DNA of 39,451 nucleotides from Cristatella mucedo (GCA_009760855.2 WPIO01000472.1:1-39451), one strand, 5' to 3'. Shown: positions 12,451 to 26,629, numbered from the stretch's first letter. The notes: generated by a model not told the origin, from the letters alone. A program made the numbers and translations.

Positions 12451-13991
12451 TTGTTACGTACACGATATTAACAGACCCGATTGGTACGAGCCCGATTTAT
12501 ACGTACCCGATGATTACTTCCCTGTTTATTAAGTCCCCGATTATTACGTCCTCGATTATTAAGTGCCCAATTATTACATACCCGATTATCACGTCACCGA
12601 TTATTATGTGCCTGATCAATACAAGCCCGATTACTAAGTCCCCGATTATTACGTCCGCGATTATTTGGTGCCTGATTATGACATACCCGATTATCACGTC
12701 ACGGATTATTATCAGCCCTATTATTATGAGGCCTACTTTTATTTACCTGATTTTTCGCCACCGATTATTACGTCTTCTATTATTACGGCACCGATTATTA
12801 GGTGCTCGATTATCAAGTGCCCGATTATTACATACCCGACTATCACGTCACTGATTATCACGTCACCGATTATTATGTGCCCGATCAATACAAGCCCGAT
12901 TACTACGGCCCCGATTATTACGTCCGCGATTATTAGGTGCCTGATTATTACATACCCGATTATCACGTCACGGATTCTTATCTGCCCGATTATTATGAGG
13001 CCTACTTTTATTTATTTACTTTATTTTTTCGTTCCCGATTATTACGTCCTCGATTATTACGTACACGATAATCAAGTGCTCGATTATTACATACCCGATT
13101 ACCACGTCACGGATTATCATCAGCCCGTTTATTATGTGCCCGATCAATACAAGCCCGATTACAACGTCCCCGATTATTACGTCTGCGATTAGTAGGTGCC
13201 TGATTATTACATACCCGATTATCACGTCATGGACTATTATAAGCCCGATTTTTATGAGGCCTACTTTTATTTATTTACTTTATTTTTTCGTCCCCAATTA
13301 TTACGTCCTCGATTATTACATACACGATTATCAAGTGCCCGATTATTACATACCCGATTATCACGTCACGGATTATCATCAGCCCGATTATTATGAGGCC
13401 TTCTTTTATTTACCTGATATTTCGTCACCGAATATTACGTCTTCTATTTTTACGTCACCGATTATTCGGTGCTCGATTATCAAGTGCCTGATTATTACAT
13501 ACCCGAATATTACGTCACCGACTACCACGTCACCAATTATTATGTGCCCGATCAATACAAGCCCGATTACTACGTCCGCGATTATTAGGTGCCCGATCAA
13601 TACAAGCCCGATTACAACGTCCCCGATTATTACGTCCGCGATTATTAGGTGCCTGATTATTACATACCCGATTATCACGTCATGGACTATTATCAGCCCG
13701 ATTATTATGAGGCCTACTTTTATTTCCCTTTTTTTTTCGTCACCGATTATTACGTCTTATATTACTACGTCATCGATTATTAGGTGCTCTATTACTTCAT
13801 ACCCGATTATCACGTCACCAATTATTATCTGCCCAAACAATACGAGCCCGAATAGTACGTGCCCGCTTATTACCTTTAAGTATTTCGTATCCGATTATTA
13901 CGTACCTGATAACCACGGAACTAATTATTACGTTGCAGTTGTTTTGTCTGATTATTACGTACCCGATTATTTCGAGCCCGATGACGTCCCC
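12451..13991. repeat. Domain A, copy 6 (full six-module form)
   Basis: This 1541-bp copy has spacers near 12728, 12997, 13256, 13395 and 13709, giving modules of about 277, 269, 259, 139, 314 and 283 bp. This is the common full-length form, also found in copies 9, 12 and 13 and, with a small shift, copy 7. It contains CTAAGTCCCC near 12635 in place of CTACGTCCCC, as in most later copies. Confidence 0.94.
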
Positions 13992-15425
13992 GAGCACTGA
14001 AAGCAACGGCAAGTCTCCACGACTTATTTGCATCTTCCCCTCTCTGGAGCGGACTTTCAACATCTTTTGCGATAACTTTATGCTACGGGTAGCTGCTGCG
14101 GATGGCATCGATCTTGCTCGATTTGCCTTTAGCTGGCTTCTTTTCTTTAAGAAACATATATCTTTTTGTTGTATGCGTAGTCTCAGTAAATTTTTATTAT
14201 CTTACTTGTAGTATCTTCTAACCACAGGCGTTCCGAGTAAGTTATCTCACGTGCTAAAACCATTGACGCGTGTTTTTCTCCGTGAACGTATATGCTCTCA
14301 TGTTATTATTTCTCCTAATGAATAACTCGTCAGCCCGCTTGTAGAGCCTTTAAAGCCACGGCGTTGCGGGTACATTAAATCCCAAGCCGGCATTGTTTTC
14401 GCTTTTTTTCTTTTTGAAATATATGTCCTCTAGTGCAATTATTAGTCCTAATTAATACTTCGTTTTCCCGTTGGTCGATCTTCACAGCTCTAGCGTTTCG
14501 ATAAAGCACTCATCTCCTGTATAAACCTTTTCGCGTGTTTTTTTCGAAAAATATATATCCTTCAGTTGCATACATAGTCTCATTTCGTAATTTATAATCT
14601 TACTGGTACAACCTTCTAAGCGAAGGCATTCTGAATAAGTACTTTTATCGCCTAAAACAGTTCACACGTGTTTTCCATGGCAAATATGTATCATTTAATG
14701 TTTGAATTAGTCCGACTAAATCAAGAATTATCCTACTAGTAGTGCCTTTAAACCACAGGCGTCGGGCGTAAATTATCGCCGCCGCAAAATTTATCAACGC
14801 ACGCTTCTCGGGATCGTTTACCTTTAAATATTGTCATTTAACAATTTATTATCTTTCTGGTAGTACCTTCAAAGCGCGGGTGTCCCGAGTAAATCCCCTC
14901 CAAAAAGTATTTACGCGTCTTTCCTTTCCGAAACGTATGTTCGTTATTGTTACAATTAGTCTTAACAAGTACTGCATTATCCAACTTTTCGATCCTTCAA
15001 GCCGCCGGCGTTTCGAGAAAGTTATCTTGTAAGCTATAGCCATTTACGCGTCCTCGTTTATGGTAATATAGCTCCTTTAGTATTATAAATAGTCTCAATG
15101 AATGCATATATACTTCTCACAACTTGTACCAACCAAGCACAGGCATTCCGAGTAAGCTATTTTCCTGCTATAGCCATTTGCGCGTATTTGCTTCTGGAAA
15201 TATGCATCCTTTAGTGTTGTAAATAGTCTAATATAATGCATTGTGATGCAGCTAGAACATTCTTATAAATGCCTCGCGTTCCGAGTAAATTATCTTTCCC
15301 GTTAAAACCATTCAGGGGTCTTTTCTTGAGGAAACAAATCTCCTTTAGGTGTATAAATAGTCTTAATAAATTTTTATTATCTTACTTGTAGTTGCTTCTA
15401 AGCTCAGGCCTTGTTGCGTACCCGA
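13992..15425. repeat. Domain B, copy 6
   Basis: This 1434-bp interior-type copy has the CGGG form in monomer 5 (near 14763). Monomer 4 has CCTAAAACAGTTCACACGTG, a form that recurs in copy 13 and is close to copy 1, which suggests reshuffling of short tracts between units. Confidence 0.94.
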
Positions 15426-16966
15426 TTGTTACGTACACGATATTAACAGAGCCGATTGGTACGAGCCCGATTTATACGTACCCGATGATTACTTCCCTGT
15501 TTATTAAGTCCCCGATTATTACGTCCTCGATTATTAAGTGCCCGATTATTACATACCCGATTATCACGTCACCGATTATTATGTGCCTGATCAATACAAG
15601 CCCGATTACTACGTCCCCGATTATTACGTCCGCGATTATTTGGTGCCTGATTATGACATACCAGATTATCACGTCACGGATTATTATCACCCAATTTATT
15701 GTGAGCCCTACTTTTATTTCCCTGATTTTTCGCCACCGATTATTACGTCTTCTATTATTACGGCAGCGATTATTAGGTGATCGATTATCAAGTGCCCGAT
15801 TATTACATACCCGGCTATCACGTCACCGATTATCACGTCACCGATTATTATGTGCCCGATCAATACAAGCCCGATTACTACGTCCCCGATTACTACGTCC
15901 GCGATTATTAGGTGCCTGATTATTACATACCCGATTATCACGTCACGGATTCTTATCTGCCCGATTATTATGAGGCCTACTTTTATTTATTTACTTTATT
16001 TTTTCGTCCCCGATTATTACGTCCTCGATTATTACGTACACGATTATCAAGTGCCCGATTATTACATACCCGATTACCACGTCACGGATTATCATCAGCC
16101 CGTTTATTATGTGCCCGTCCAATAAAAGCCCGATTACAACGTCCCCGATTATTACGTCCGCGATTATTAGGTGCCTGATTATTACATACCCGATAATCAC
16201 GTCATGGACTATTATCAGCCCGATTATTATGAAGCCTACTTTTATTTATTTACTTTATTTTTTCGTCCCCGATTATTACGTCCTCGATTATTACATTCAC
16301 GATTATCAAGTTCCCGATTATTACATACCCGATTATCACGTCACGAATTATCATCAGCCCGATTATTATGAGGCCTTCTTTTATTTACCTGATATTTCGT
16401 CACCGAATATTACGTCTTCTATTTTTACGTCACCGATTATTCTGTGCTCGATTATCAAGTGCCTGATTATTACATACCCGAATATTACGTCACCGACTAC
16501 CACGTCACCAATTATTATGTGCCCGATCAATACAAGCCCGATTACTACGTCCGCGATTATTAGGTGCCCGATCAATACAAGCCCGATTACAACGTCCCCG
16601 ATTATTACGTCCGCGATTATTAGGTGCCTGATTATTACATACCCGATTATCACGTCATGGACTATTATCAGCCCGATTATTATGAGGCCTACTTTTATTT
16701 CCCTTTTTTTTTCGTCACCGATTATTACGTCTTCTATTACTACGTCATCGATTATTAGGTGCTCTATTACTTCATACCCGATTATCACGTCACCAATTAT
16801 TATCTGCCCAAACAATACGAGCCCGAATAGTACGTGCCCGCTTATTACCTTTAAGTATTTCGTATCCGATTATTACGTACCTGATTACCACGGAACTAAT
16901 TATTACGTTGCAGTTGTTTTGTCTGATTATTACGTACCCGATTATTTCGAGCCCGATGACGTCCCC
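15426..16966. repeat. Domain A, copy 7
   Basis: This 1541-bp copy has spacers near 15713 (degenerate, GAGCCCTAC), 15972, 16231 (GAAGCCTAC), 16370 and 16684, giving modules of about 287, 259, 259, 139, 314 and 283 bp. It has the same total as copy 6. A private TTAGGTGATCGATTATC lies near 15773, shared with copy 8. Confidence 0.93.
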
Positions 16967-18400
16967 GAGCACTGAAAGCAACGGCAAGTCTCCACGACTT
17001 ATTTGCATCTTCCCCTCTCTGGAGCGGACTTTCAACATCTTTTGCGATAACTTTATGCTACGGGTAGCTGCTGCGGATGGCATCGATCTTGCTCGATTTG
17101 CCTTTAGCTGGCTTCTTTTCTTTAAGAAACATATATCTTTTTGTTGTATGGGTAGTCTCAGTAAATTTTTATTATCTTACTTGTAGTATCTTCTAACCAC
17201 AGGCGTTCCGAGTAAGTTATCTCACGTGCTAAAACCATTGACGCGTGTTTTTCTCCGTGAACGTATATGCTCTCATGTTATTATTTCTCCTAATGAATAA
17301 CTCGTCAGCCCGCTTGTAGAGCCTTTAAAGCCACGGCGTTGCGGGTACATTAAATCCCAAGCCGGCATTGTTTTCGCTTTTTTTCTTTTAGAAATATATG
17401 TCCTCTAGTGCAATTATTAGTCTTAATTAATACTTCGTTTTCCCGTTGGTCGATCTTCACAGCGCTAGCGTTTCGATAAAGCACTCATCTCCTGTATAAA
17501 CCTTTTCGCGTGTTTTTTTCGAAAAATATATATCCTTCAGTTGCATACATAGTCTCATTTCATAATTTATAATCTTACTGGTACAACCTTCTAAGCGAAG
17601 GCATTCTGAATAAGTACTTTTATCGCCACATACAAATTACACGTCTTTTCCATGGCAAATATGTATCATTTAATGTTTGAATTAGTCCGACTAAATCAAG
17701 AATTATCCTACTAGTAGTGCCTTAAAACCACAGGCGTCCCGCGTAAATTATCGCCGCCGCAAAATTTATCAACGCACGCGTCTCGGGATCGTTTACCTTT
17801 AAATATTGTCATTTAACAATTTATTATCTTTCTGGTAGAACCTTCAAAGCGCGGGTGTCCCGAGTAAATCCCCTCCAAAAAGTATTTACGCGTCTTTCCT
17901 TTCCGAAACGTATGTTCGTTATTGTTACAATTAGTCTTGACAAGTACTGCATTATCCAACTTGTCGATCCTTCAAGCAGCCAGCGTTTCGAGAAAGTTAT
18001 TTTGTAAGCTATAGCCATTTACGCGTCCTCGTTTCTGGTAATATAGCTCCTTTAGTATTATAAATAGTCTCAATGAATGCATATATATTTCTCACAACTT
18101 GTACCAACCAAGCACAGGCATTCCGAGTAAGCTATTTTCCTGCTATAGCCATTTGCGCGTCTTTGCTTCTGGAAATATGCATCCTTTAGTGTTGTAAATA
18201 GTCTAATATAATGCATTGTGATGCAGCTAGAACATTCTTATAAATGCCTGACGTTCCGAGTAAATTATCTTTCCCGTTAAAACCATTCTGGGGTCTTTTC
18301 TTTAGGAAACAAATCTCCTTTAGATGTATAATTAGTCTTAATAAATTTTTATTATCTTACTTGTAGTTGCTTCTAAGCGCAGGCCTTGTTGCGTACCCGA
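16967..18400. repeat. Domain B, copy 7
   Basis: This 1434-bp interior-type copy has CCCG in monomer 5 (near 17738). Monomer 4 has CGCCACATACAAATTACACG, shared with copies 3 and 8. A private AAGCAGCCAGCGTTTCG lies near 17973 where other copies have AAGCCGCCGGCGTTTCG. Confidence 0.94.
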
Positions 18401-19489
18401 TTGTTACGTACACGATATTAACAGAGCCGATTGGTACGAGCCCGATTTATAAGTACCCGATGATTACTTCCCTGTTTATTAAGTCCCCGATTATTACGTC
18501 CTCGATTATTAAGTGCCCGATTATTACATACCCGATTATCACGTCACCGATTATTATGTGCCTGATCAATACAAGCCCGATTACTACGTCCCCGATTATT
18601 ACGTCCGCGATTATTTGGTGCCTGATTATGACATACCAGATTATCACGTTACGGATTATTATCACCCCATTTATTATGAGGCCTACTTTTATTTCCCTGA
18701 TTTTTCGCCACCGATTATTACGTCTTCTATTATTACGGCAGCGATTATTAGGTGATCGATTATCAAGTGCCCGATTATTACATACCCGACTATCACGTCA
18801 CCGATTATCACGTCACCGATTATTATGTGCCCGATCAATACAAGCCCGATTACTACGTCCCCGATTATTACGTCCGCGATTATTAGGTGCCTGATTATTA
18901 CATACCCGATTATCACGTCACGGATTCCTATCTGCCCGATTATTATGAGGCCTACTTTTATTTATTTACTTTATTTTTTCGTCCCCGATTATTACGTCCT
19001 CGATTATTACGTACACGATTATCAAGTGCCCGATTATTACATACCCGATTACCACGTCACGGATTATCATCAGCCCGTTTATTATGTGCCCGATCAATAA
19101 AAGCCCGATTACAACGTCCCCGATTATTACGTCCGCGATTATTAGGTGCCTGATTATTACATACCCGATTATCACGTCATGGACTATTATCAGCCCGATT
19201 ATTATGAGGCCTACTTTTATTTCCCTTTTTTTTTCGTCACCGATTATTACGTCTTCTATTACTACGTCTTCGATTATTAGGTGCTCTATTACTTCATACC
19301 CGATTATCACGTCACCAATTATTATCTGCCCACACAATACGAGCCCGAATAGTACGTGCCCGATTATTACCTTTAAGTATTTCGTATCCGATTATTACGT
19401 ACCTGATTACCACGGAACTAATTATTACGTTTGCAGTTATTTTGTCTGATTATTACGTACCCGATTATTTCGAGCCCGATGACGTCCCC
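18401..19489. repeat. Domain A, copy 8
   Basis: This 1089-bp copy has spacers near 18678, 18947 and 19206, giving modules of about 277, 269, 259 and 284 bp. Compared with copy 7 it lacks exactly the 139-bp plus 314-bp modules (about 453 bp), consistent with a deletion between two spacer copies. Confidence 0.93.
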
Positions 19490-20926
19490 GAGCACTGAAA
19501 GCAACGGCAAGTCTCCACGACCTATTTAATTCTTCCCCTATCTGGAGCGGACTGTCAACATCTTTTGCGATAACTGTATGCTACGGGTAGCTGCTGCAGA
19601 TGGCATCGATCTTGCTCGATTTGCCTTTAGCTGGCGTCTTTTCGTTGGGAAACATATATCCTTTTGTTGTATACATAGTCTCAATAAATATTTATTATCT
19701 TACTTGTAGTATCTTCTATCCGCAGGCGTTCCGAGTTACTTATCACACATACTAAAACCATTGACGCGTCTTTTTCTCCGTGAACGTATATGCTCTCTTG
19801 TTATTATTTGTCCTAATGAATAACTCGTAAGCCCGCTTGTAGGGCCTTTAAAGCCACGGCGTTGCGGGTACATTAAATCCCAAGCCGGCATTGTTTTTCG
19901 CTTTTTTTTTTTTTTAGAAATATATGTCCTCTAGTGCAATTATTAGTCTTAATTAATACTTCGTTTTCCCGTTGGTCGATCTTCACAGCGCCAGCGTTTC
20001 GATAAAGCTCTCATCTCCTGTATAAACCTTTTCGCGTGTTTTTTTCGAGAAATATATATCCTTCAGTTGCATACATAGTCTCATTTCGTAATTTATAATC
20101 TTACTGGTACAACTTTCTAAGCGAAGGCATTCCGAATAAGTACTTTTATCGCCACATACAAATTACACGTCTTTTCCATGGCAAATATGTATCATTTAAT
20201 GTTTGAAATAGTCCGACTAAATCAAGAATTATCCTACTAGTAGTGCCTTTAAACCACAGGCGTCGGGCGTAAATTATCGCCGCCGCAAAATTTATCAACG
20301 CACGCGTCTCGGGATCGTTTACCTTTAAATATTGTCATTTAACAATTTATTATCTTTCTGGTAGTACCTTCAAAGCGCGGGTGTCCCGAGTAAATCCCCT
20401 CCAAAAAGTCTTTACGCGTCTTTCCTTTCCGAAACGTATGTTCGTTATTGTTACAATTAGTCTTCACAAGTACTGCATTATCCAACTTGTCGATCCTTCA
20501 AGCCGCCGGCGTTACGAGAAAGTTATCTTGTAAGCTATAGCCATTTACGCGTCCTCGTTTATGGTAATATAGCTCCTTTAGTATTATAAATAGTCTCAAT
20601 GAATGCATATATACTTCTCACAACTTGTACCAACCAAGCACAGGCATTCCGAGTAAGCTATTTCCCTGCTATAGCCATTTGCGCGTCTTTGCTTCTGGAA
20701 ATATGCATCCTTTAGTGTTGTAAATAGTCTAATATAATGCATTGTGATGCAGCTAGAACATTCTTATAAACGCCTGGCGTTCCGAGTAAATTATCTTTCC
20801 CGTTAAAACCATTCTGGGGTCTTTTCTTTAGGAAACAAATCTCCTTTAGGTGTATAAATAGTCTTAGTTAATTTTTATTATCTTACTTGTAGTTGCTTCT
20901 AACCGCAGGCCTTGTTATGTACCCGA
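19490..20926. repeat. Domain B, copy 8 (mosaic)
   Basis: This 1437-bp copy sits among interior-type copies but is not one of them. The linker matches copy 2 (CCTATTTAATTC versus CCTATTCAATTC), and monomers 0-4 match copy 3 closely, including GAGTTACTTATCACACATAC and CGCCACATACAAATTACACG. Later monomers are interior type. A T-run of about 14 lies near 19902. Monomer 5 carries CGGG (near 20263). Confidence 0.93.
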
Positions 20927-22470
20927 TGGTTACGTACACGATATTAACAGACCCGATTGGTACGAGCCCGATTTATACGTACCCGATGATTACTTCCCTG
21001 TTTATTAAGTCCCCGATTATTACGTCCTCGATTATTAAGTGCCCGATTATTATATACCCGATTATCACGTCACCGATTATTATGTGCCTGATCAATACAA
21101 GCCCGATTACTAAGTCCCCGATTATTACGTCCGCGATTATTTGGTGCCTGATTATGACATACCCGATTATCACGTCACGGATTATTATCAGCCCTATTAT
21201 TATGAGGCCTACTTTTATTTACCTGATTTTTCGCCACCGATTATTACGTCTTCTATTATTACGGCACCGATTATTAGGTGCTCGATTATCAAGTGCCCGA
21301 TTATTACATACCCGACTATCACGTCACCGATTATCACGTCACCGATTATTATGTGCCCGATCAATACAAGCCCGATTACTACGGCCCCGAATATTACGTC
21401 CGCGATTATTAGGTGCCTGATTATTACATACCCGATTATCACGTCACGAATTCTTATCTGCCCGATTATTATGAGGCCTACTTTTATTTATTTACTTTAT
21501 TTTTTTCGTTCCCGATTATTACGTCCTCGATTATTACGTACACGATAATCAAGTGCTCGATTATTACATACCCGATTACCACGTCACGGATTATCATCAG
21601 CCCGTTTATTATGTGCCCGATCAATACAAGCCCGATTACAACGTCCCCGATTATTACGTCCGCGATTATTAGGTGCCTGATTATTACATACCCGATTATC
21701 ACGTCATGGACTATTATCAGCCCGATTTTTATGAGGCCTACTTTTATTTATTTACTTTATTTTTTCGTCCCCAATTATTACGTCCTCGATTATTACATAC
21801 ACGATTATCAAGTGCCCGATTATTACATACCCGATTATCACGTCACGGATTATCATCAGCCCGATTATTATGAGGCCTTCTTTTATTTACCTGATATTTC
21901 GTCACCGAATATTACGTCTTCTATTTTTACGTCACCGATTATTCGGTGCTCGATTATCAAGTGCCTGATTATTACATACCCGAATATTACGTCACCGACT
22001 ACCACGTCACCAATTATTATGTGCCCGATCAATACAAGCCCGATTACTACGTCCGCGATTATTAGGTGCCCGATCAATACAAGCCCGATTACAACGTCCC
22101 CGATTATTACGTCCGCGATTATTAGGTGCCTGATTATTACATACCCGATTATCACGTCATGGACTATTATCAGCCCGATTATTATGAGGCCTACTTTTAT
22201 TTCCCTTTTTTTTTCGTCACCGATTATTACGTCTTCTATTACTACGTCATCGATTATTAGGTGCTCTATTACTTCATACCCGATTATCACGTCACCAATT
22301 ATTATCTGCCCAAACAATACGAGCCCGAATAGTACGTGCCCGCTTATTACCTTTAAGTATTTCGTATCCGATTATTACGTACCTGATTACCACGGAACTA
22401 ATTATTACGTTTGCAGTTATTTTTGTCTGATTATTACGTACCCGATTATTTCGAGCCCGATGACGTCCCC
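20927..22470. repeat. Domain A, copy 9 (full six-module form)
   Basis: This 1544-bp copy has spacers near 21204, 21473, 21733, 21872 and 22186, giving modules of about 277, 269, 260, 139, 314 and 285 bp. Its start has TGGTTACG where others have TTGTTACG. A chance absence of stops across its third to sixth modules and into domain B gives the longest open frame of the window (21413-22690), which I do not regard as a gene. Confidence 0.94.
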
Positions 22471-23905
22471 GAGCACTGAAAGCAACGGCAAGTCTCCACG
22501 ACTTATTTGCATCTTCCCCTCTCTGGAGCGGACTTTCAACATCTTTTGCGATAACTTTATGCTACGGGTAGCTGCTGCGGATGGCATCGATCTTGCTCGA
22601 TTTGCCTTTAGCTGGCTTCTTTTCTTTAAGAAACATATATCTTTTTGTTGTATGCGTAGTCTCAGTAAATTTTTATTATCTTACTTGTAGTATCTTCTAA
22701 CCACAGGCGTTCCGAGTAAGTTATCTCACGTGCTAAAACCATTGACGCGTGTTTTTCTCCGTGAACGTATATGCTCTCATGTTATTATTTGTCCTAATGA
22801 ATAACTCGTCAGCCCGCTTGTAGAGCCTTTAAAGCCACGGCGTTGCGGGTACATTAAATCCCAAGCCGGCATTGTTTTCGCTTTTTTTTCTTTTTGAAAT
22901 ATATGTCCTCTAGTGCAATTATTAGTCTTAATTAATACTTCATTTTCCCGTTGGTCGATCTTCACAGCGCCAGCGTTTCGATAAAGCACTCATCTCCTGT
23001 GTAAACCTTTTCGCGTGTTTTTTTTTTTTTTTATATATCCTTCAGTTGCATACATAGTCTCATTTCGTAATTTATAATCTTACTGGTACAACCTTCTAAG
23101 CGAAGGCATTCTGAATAAGTACTTTTATCGCCTGAAAAAAATTACACGTCTTTTCCATGGCAAATATGTATCATTTAATGTTTGAATTAGTCCGACTAAA
23201 TCAAGAATTATCCTACTAGTAGTGCCTTTAAACCACAGGCGTCGGGCGTAAATTATCGCCGCCGCAAAATTTATCAACGCACGCGTCTCGGGATCGTTTA
23301 CCTTTAAATATTGTCATTTAACAATTTATTATCTTTCTGGTAGTACCTTCAAAGCGCGGGTGTCCCGAGTAAATCCCCTCCAAAAAGTATTTACGCGTCT
23401 TTCCTTTCCGAAACGTATGTTCGTTATTGTTACAATTAGTCTTAACAAGTACTGCATTATCCAACTTGTCGATCCTTCAAGCCGCCGGCGTTTCGAGAAA
23501 GTTATCTTGTAAGCTATAGCCATTTACGCGTCCTCGTTTATGGTAATATAGCTCCTTTAGTATTATAAATAGTCTCAATGAATGCATATATACTTCTCAC
23601 AACTTGTACCAACCAAGCACAGGCATTCCGAGTAAGCTATTTCCCTGCTATAGCCATTTGCGCGTCTTTGCTTCTGGAAATATGCATCCTTTAGTGTTGT
23701 AAATAGTCTAATATAATGCATTGTGATGCAGCTAGAACATTCTTATAAACGCCTGGCGTTCCGAGTAAATTATCTTTCCCGTTAAAACCATTCTGGGGTC
23801 TTTTCTTTAGGAAACAAATCTCCTTTAGGTGTATAAATAGTCTTAATTAATTTTTATTATCTTACTTGTAGTTGCTTCTAACCGCAGGCCTTGTTGTGTA
23901 CCCGA
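22471..23905. repeat. Domain B, copy 9
   Basis: This 1435-bp interior-type copy has CGGG in monomer 5. Monomer 3 has lost the usual TTTTTCGAAAAA core: a run of about 15 T (23018-23032) leads directly into ATATATCC. Monomer 4 has CCTGAAAAAAATTACACG where others have CCTGAAACAAATTACACG. Confidence 0.94.
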
Positions 23906-25190
23906 TTGTTACGTACACGATATTAACAGACCCGATTGGTACGAGCCCGATTTATACGTACCCGATGATTACTTCCCTGTTTATTAAGTCCCCGATTATT
24001 ACGTCCTCGATTATTAAGTGCCCGATTATTACATACCCGATTATCACGTCACCGATTATTATGTGCCTGATCAATACAAGCCCGATTACTAAGTCCCCGA
24101 TTATTACGTCCGCGATTATTTGGTGCCTGATTATGACATACCCGATTATCACGTCACGGATTATTATCAGCCCTATTATTATGAGGCCTACTTTTATTTA
24201 CCTGATTTTTCGCCACCGATTATTACGTCTTCTATTATTACGGCACCGATTATTAGGTGCTCGATTATCAAGTGCCCGATTATTACATACCCGACTATCA
24301 CGTCACCGATTATCACGTCACCGATTATTATGTGCCCGATCAATACAAGCCCGATTACTACGGCCCCGATTATTACGTCCGCGATTATTAGGTGCCTGAT
24401 TATTACATACCCGATTATCACGTCATGGACTATTATCAGCCCGATTTTTATGAGGCCTACTTTTATTTATTTACTTTATTTTTTCGTCCCCAATTATTAC
24501 GTCCTCGATTATTACATACACGATTATCAAGTGCCCGATTATTACATACCCGATTATCACGTCACGGATTATCATCAGCCCGATTATTATGAGGCCTTCT
24601 TTTATTTACCTGATATTTCGTCACCGAATATTACGTCTTCTATTTTTACGTCACCGATTATTCGGTGCTCGATTATCAAGTGCCTGATTATTACATACCC
24701 GAATATTACGTCACCGACTACCACGTCACCAATTATTATGTGCCCGATCAATACAAGCCCGATTACTACGTCCGCGATTATTAGGTGCCCGATCAATACA
24801 AGCCCGATTACAACGTCCCCGATTATTACGTCCGCGATTATTAGGTGCCTGATTATTACATACCCGATTATCACGTCATGGACTATTATCAGCCCGATTA
24901 TTATGAGGCCTACTTTTATTTCCCTTTTTTTTTTTCGTCACCGATTATTACGTCTTCTATTACTACGTCACCGATTATTAGGTACTCTATTACTTCATAC
25001 CCGATTATCACGTCACCAATTATTATCTGCCCAAACAATGCGAGCCCGATTAGTACGTGCCCGATTATTACCTATCAGTATTTCGTATCCGATTATTACG
25101 TACCTGATAACCACGGAACTAATTATTACGTTTGCAGTTATTTTGTCTGATTATTACGTACCCGATTATTTCGAGCCCGATGACGTCCCC
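23906..25190. repeat. Domain A, copy 10
   Basis: This 1285-bp copy has spacers near 24183, 24452, 24591 and 24905, giving modules of about 277, 269, 139, 314 and 286 bp. It is one module (about 259 bp) short of the full form. The end of the second module has CACGTCATGGACTATTATC and TTTTTATGAGG, which in full copies marks the end of the third module, so this is probably a fusion of modules two and three. Confidence 0.93.
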
Positions 25191-26629
25191 GAGCACTGAA
25201 AGCAACGGCAAGTCTCCACGACTTATTTGCATCTTCCCCTCTCTGGAGCGGACTTTCAACATCTTTTGCGATAACTTTATGCTACGGGTAGCTGCTGCGG
25301 ATGGCATCGATCTTGCTCGATTTGCCTTTAGCTGGCTTCTTTTCTTTGGGAAACATATATCTTTTTGTTGTATGCGTAGTCTCAGTAAATTTTTATTATC
25401 TTACTTGTAGTATCTTCTAACCACAGGCGTTCCGAGTAAGTTATCTCACGTGCTAAAACCATTGACGCGTTTTTTTTCTCCGTGAACGTATATGCTCTCA
25501 TGTTATTATTTGTCCTAATGAATAACTCGTCAGCCCGCTTGTAGAGCCTTTAAAGCCACGGCGTTGCGGGTACATTAAATCCCAAGCCGGCATTGTTTTC
25601 GCTTTTTTTCTTTTAGAAATATATGTCCTCTAGTGCAATTATTAGTCTTAATTAATACTTCGTTTTCCCGTTGGTCGATCTTCACAGCGCTAGCGTTTCG
25701 ATAAAGCACTCATCTCCTGTATAAACCTTTTCGCGTGTTTTTTTTTCGAAAAATATATATCCTTCAGTTGCATACATAGTCTCATTTCGTAATTTATAAT
25801 CTTACTGGTACAACCTTCTAAGCGAAGGCATTCTGAATAAGTACTTTTATCGCCTGAAACAAATTACACGTCTTTTCCATGGCAAATATGTATCATTTAA
25901 TGTTTGAATTAGTCCGACTAAATCAAGAATTATCCTACTAGTAGTGCCTTTAAACCACAGGCGTCCGGGCGTAAATTATCGCCGCCGCAAAATTTATCAA
26001 CGCACGCGTCTCGGGATCGTTTACCTTTAAATATTGTCATTTAACAATTTATTATCTTTCTGGTAGTACCTTCAAAGCGCGGGTGTCCCGAGTAAATCCC
26101 CTCCTAAAAGTATTTACGCGTCTTTCCTTTCCGAAACGTATGTTCGTTATTGTTACAATTAGTCTTAACAAGTACTGCATTATCCAACTTGTCGATCCTT
26201 CAAGCCGCCGGCGTTTCGAGAAAGTTATCTTGTAAGCTATAGCCATTTACGCGTCCTCGTTTATGGTAATATAGCTCCTTTAGTATTATAAATAGTCTCA
26301 ATGAATGCATATATACTTCTCACAACTTGTACCAACCAAGCACAGGCATTCCGAGTAAGCTATTTCCCTGCTATAGCCATTTGCGCGTCTTTGCTTCTGG
26401 AAATATGCATCCTTTAGTGTTGTAAATAGTCTAATATAATGCATTGTGATGCAGCTAGAACATTCTTATAAACGCCTGGCGTTCCGAGTAAATTATCTTT
26501 CCCGTTAAAACCATTCTGGGGTCTTTTCTTTAGGAAACAAATCTCCTTTAGGTGTATAAATAGTCTTAATTAATTTTTATTATCTTACTTGTCGTTTGCT
26601 TCTAACCGCAGGCCTTGTTGTGTACCCGA
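25191..26629. repeat. Domain B, copy 10
   Basis: At 1439 bp this is the longest B copy. It is interior type, but monomer 0 has TTTCTTTGGGAAACATAT, a mix of older and interior forms. Monomer 5 has CCGGG at 25965-25969, one base longer than either the CCCG or CGGG form. Monomer 9 has TTGTCGTTTGCTTC near 26590, where other copies have TTGTAGTTGCTTC. Confidence 0.94.

Noticed and set aside
21413-22690. A 425-codon open frame, the longest in the window, with PDYYV/PIITS-type repeats
   Set aside because: It is explained by the stop-free 15-bp period. It switches repeat frame inside the array, runs on into domain B, and the matching stretch in sister units is broken by single indels or stops.
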